A stretch of 64,000 nt of DNA from Marinoscillum sp964351625 (GTDB lineage Bacteria; Bacteroidota; Bacteroidia; Cytophagales; Cyclobacteriaceae): NCBI GenBank assembly GCA_964351625.1, contig CAYGOV010000008.1, positions 1 through 64,000 of the forward strand, written 5' to 3'. Position 1 is the stretch's first letter, and each line of letters begins with the position of its first letter. This document shows positions 63,297-64,000 of this stretch, in pieces. The translations under genes were made by a program, and so were the position numbers. The notes under the pieces are model-generated. The model saw only the letters and a list, made by a program, of their open reading frames with translations. It did no database searches and had not been told where the DNA came from.

Positions 63297-64000
63297 ATGT
63301 CTCAGACAAATACTTACACCTCTAGCTTATTGAACTATCAAAGGAGAAAGACCCTTGAAGTGAATATTGGTCAGGTACCGATGGGTGCGCATCATCCGAT
63401 ACGTGTACAATCCATGACGACTGTGGATACTATGGATACTGAGGGTTCTATTGCACAAGCGCTCAGAATGGTGGAAAGCGGATGCGAGTATGTGCGTATC
63501 ACTGCTCCAAGTATGAAAGAAGCTGAAAACTTAAGAGCAATTAAGAAAGGACTTTTAGCAAAAGGCTGTAATGTGCCTTTGGTGGCAGACATTCACTTCA
63601 CGCCAAATGCTGCTGAGTTGGCAGCTAAGATCGTGGAGAAGGTTCGCGTCAATCCTGGAAACTATGCTGATAAGAAGAAATTTGAGGAGATAGAATATAC
63701 AGATGCGACTTATGATGAAGAGCTTAAACGCATCCGCGAAAAATTCACTCCGCTTGTAAAAATCTGCAAAGAGCAAGGCACAGCGATGCGCATTGGAACC
63801 AATCATGGCTCACTTTCTGACCGCATTATGAGCCGCTATGGCGATACACCACTTGGGATGGTAGAATCAGCGCTTGAGTTTATTCGTATTTGCGAGGATC
63901 TTGATTATTACAACATAGTCGTTTCGATGAAGTCCAGTAATCCGCAAGTGATGGTGCAAGCTTATCGTTTGCTTGTGCAAAAGCTGGATGAAGAAGGCTT
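63297..64000 (+). CDS. ispG: 4-hydroxy-3-methylbut-2-enyl diphosphate synthase (IspG), 5' part
   Basis: Penultimate enzyme of the MEP isoprenoid pathway. The frame begins ATG 63297 (SQTNTYTSSLLNYQRRKT) and runs off the right end. Conserved segments are PIRVQSMTTVDTMDTE, VPLVADIHFTPNAA, KVRVNPGNYADKKKF and MRIGTNHGSLSDR. The iron-sulfur cysteines lie in the missing C-terminus. Bacteroidota IspG is of the longer type with an insert domain, as I recall. Confidence 0.95.
   Translation, partial: MSQTNTYTSSLLNYQRRKTLEVNIGQVPMGAHHPIRVQSMTTVDTMDTEGSIAQALRMVESGCEYVRITAPSMKEAENLRAIKKGLLAKGCNVPLVADIHFTPNAAELAAKIVEKVRVNPGNYADKKKFEEIEYTDATYDEELKRIREKFTPLVKICKEQGTAMRIGTNHGSLSDRIMSRYGDTPLGMVESALEFIRICEDLDYYNIVVSMKSSNPQVMVQAYRLLVQKLDEEG

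Overview
The window looks like chromosomal DNA of a free-living Bacteroidota, most likely a Cytophagales-type marine or soil bacterium. The evidence is an alternative complex III (ACIII) operon joined to an aa3-type cytochrome oxidase, a bifunctional RibBA, a long LepB with a membrane extension, GSCFA and DUF5683 proteins, and promoters matching the Bacteroidota pattern (TTG near -33, TAnnTTTG near -7). Coding density is very high and no gene-free stretch exceeds 300 bp. The longest gaps are about 270 bp (30408-30677), 251 bp (33242-33492) and 238 bp (37166-37403). I saw no tRNA, rRNA, CRISPR array, insertion sequence or prophage.

Region by region: 1-3412 (minus) holds mrp, a NifU-like gene and a secreted M43 metalloprotease that runs off the left edge. 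3560-8127 (plus) holds dnaG, ribBA, a secreted unknown and surE, meeting a voltage-gated channel gene end to end. 9073-19462 (minus) reads apaG, methyltransferase, coiled-coil membrane protein, rpsF-rpsR-rplI with a clear terminator, GSCFA protein, YyaL-like lipoprotein, priA, a lipoprotein and a secreted unknown. ung and a 42-codon membrane ORF point the other way at 19541-20335. 20332-26698 (minus) is parA-parB-DUF5683-dapB-lepB followed by a cation/proton antiporter. 26925-30407 (minus) is pyrG-yidC, divergent from a marR regulator that ends against a tandem UspA gene. 32165-35844 (minus) is a serine-biosynthesis cluster: serC, a YtxJ-like gene without cysteine, and a fused serB-serA. A beta-lactamase-family serine hydrolase diverges from it.

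37404-53872 (plus) is the respiratory block: actABCDEF (quinol:electron-acceptor oxidoreductase), coxB, coxA, heme A and heme O synthases, two subunit III proteins, a subunit IV protein, then after a terminator a shortened SCO-like gene, DUF420, a small CxxC protein and DUF983. Together these take electrons from menaquinol through c-type hemes to oxygen and supply heme and probably assembly factors. 53902-60913 (plus) is a very large NtrY-like histidine kinase overlapping a 1.1-kb-residue secreted protein. 60915-62386 (minus) is an MlaFE-type lipid transporter pair. 62533-64000 (plus) is an SDR dehydrogenase and the start of ispG.

The most unusual observations are a SerB-SerA fusion beside SerC, a primase without its zinc ligands, an SCO-like protein without the copper site in the usual SCO slot, a 34-bp near-palindrome upstream of parA, four of four convergent gene pairs meeting within 4 nt, and several genes that can only start at TTG or GTG. 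I did not find a clearly new multi-gene system. The best candidates for new biology are the kinase plus giant secreted protein pair and the altered copper and zinc proteins.
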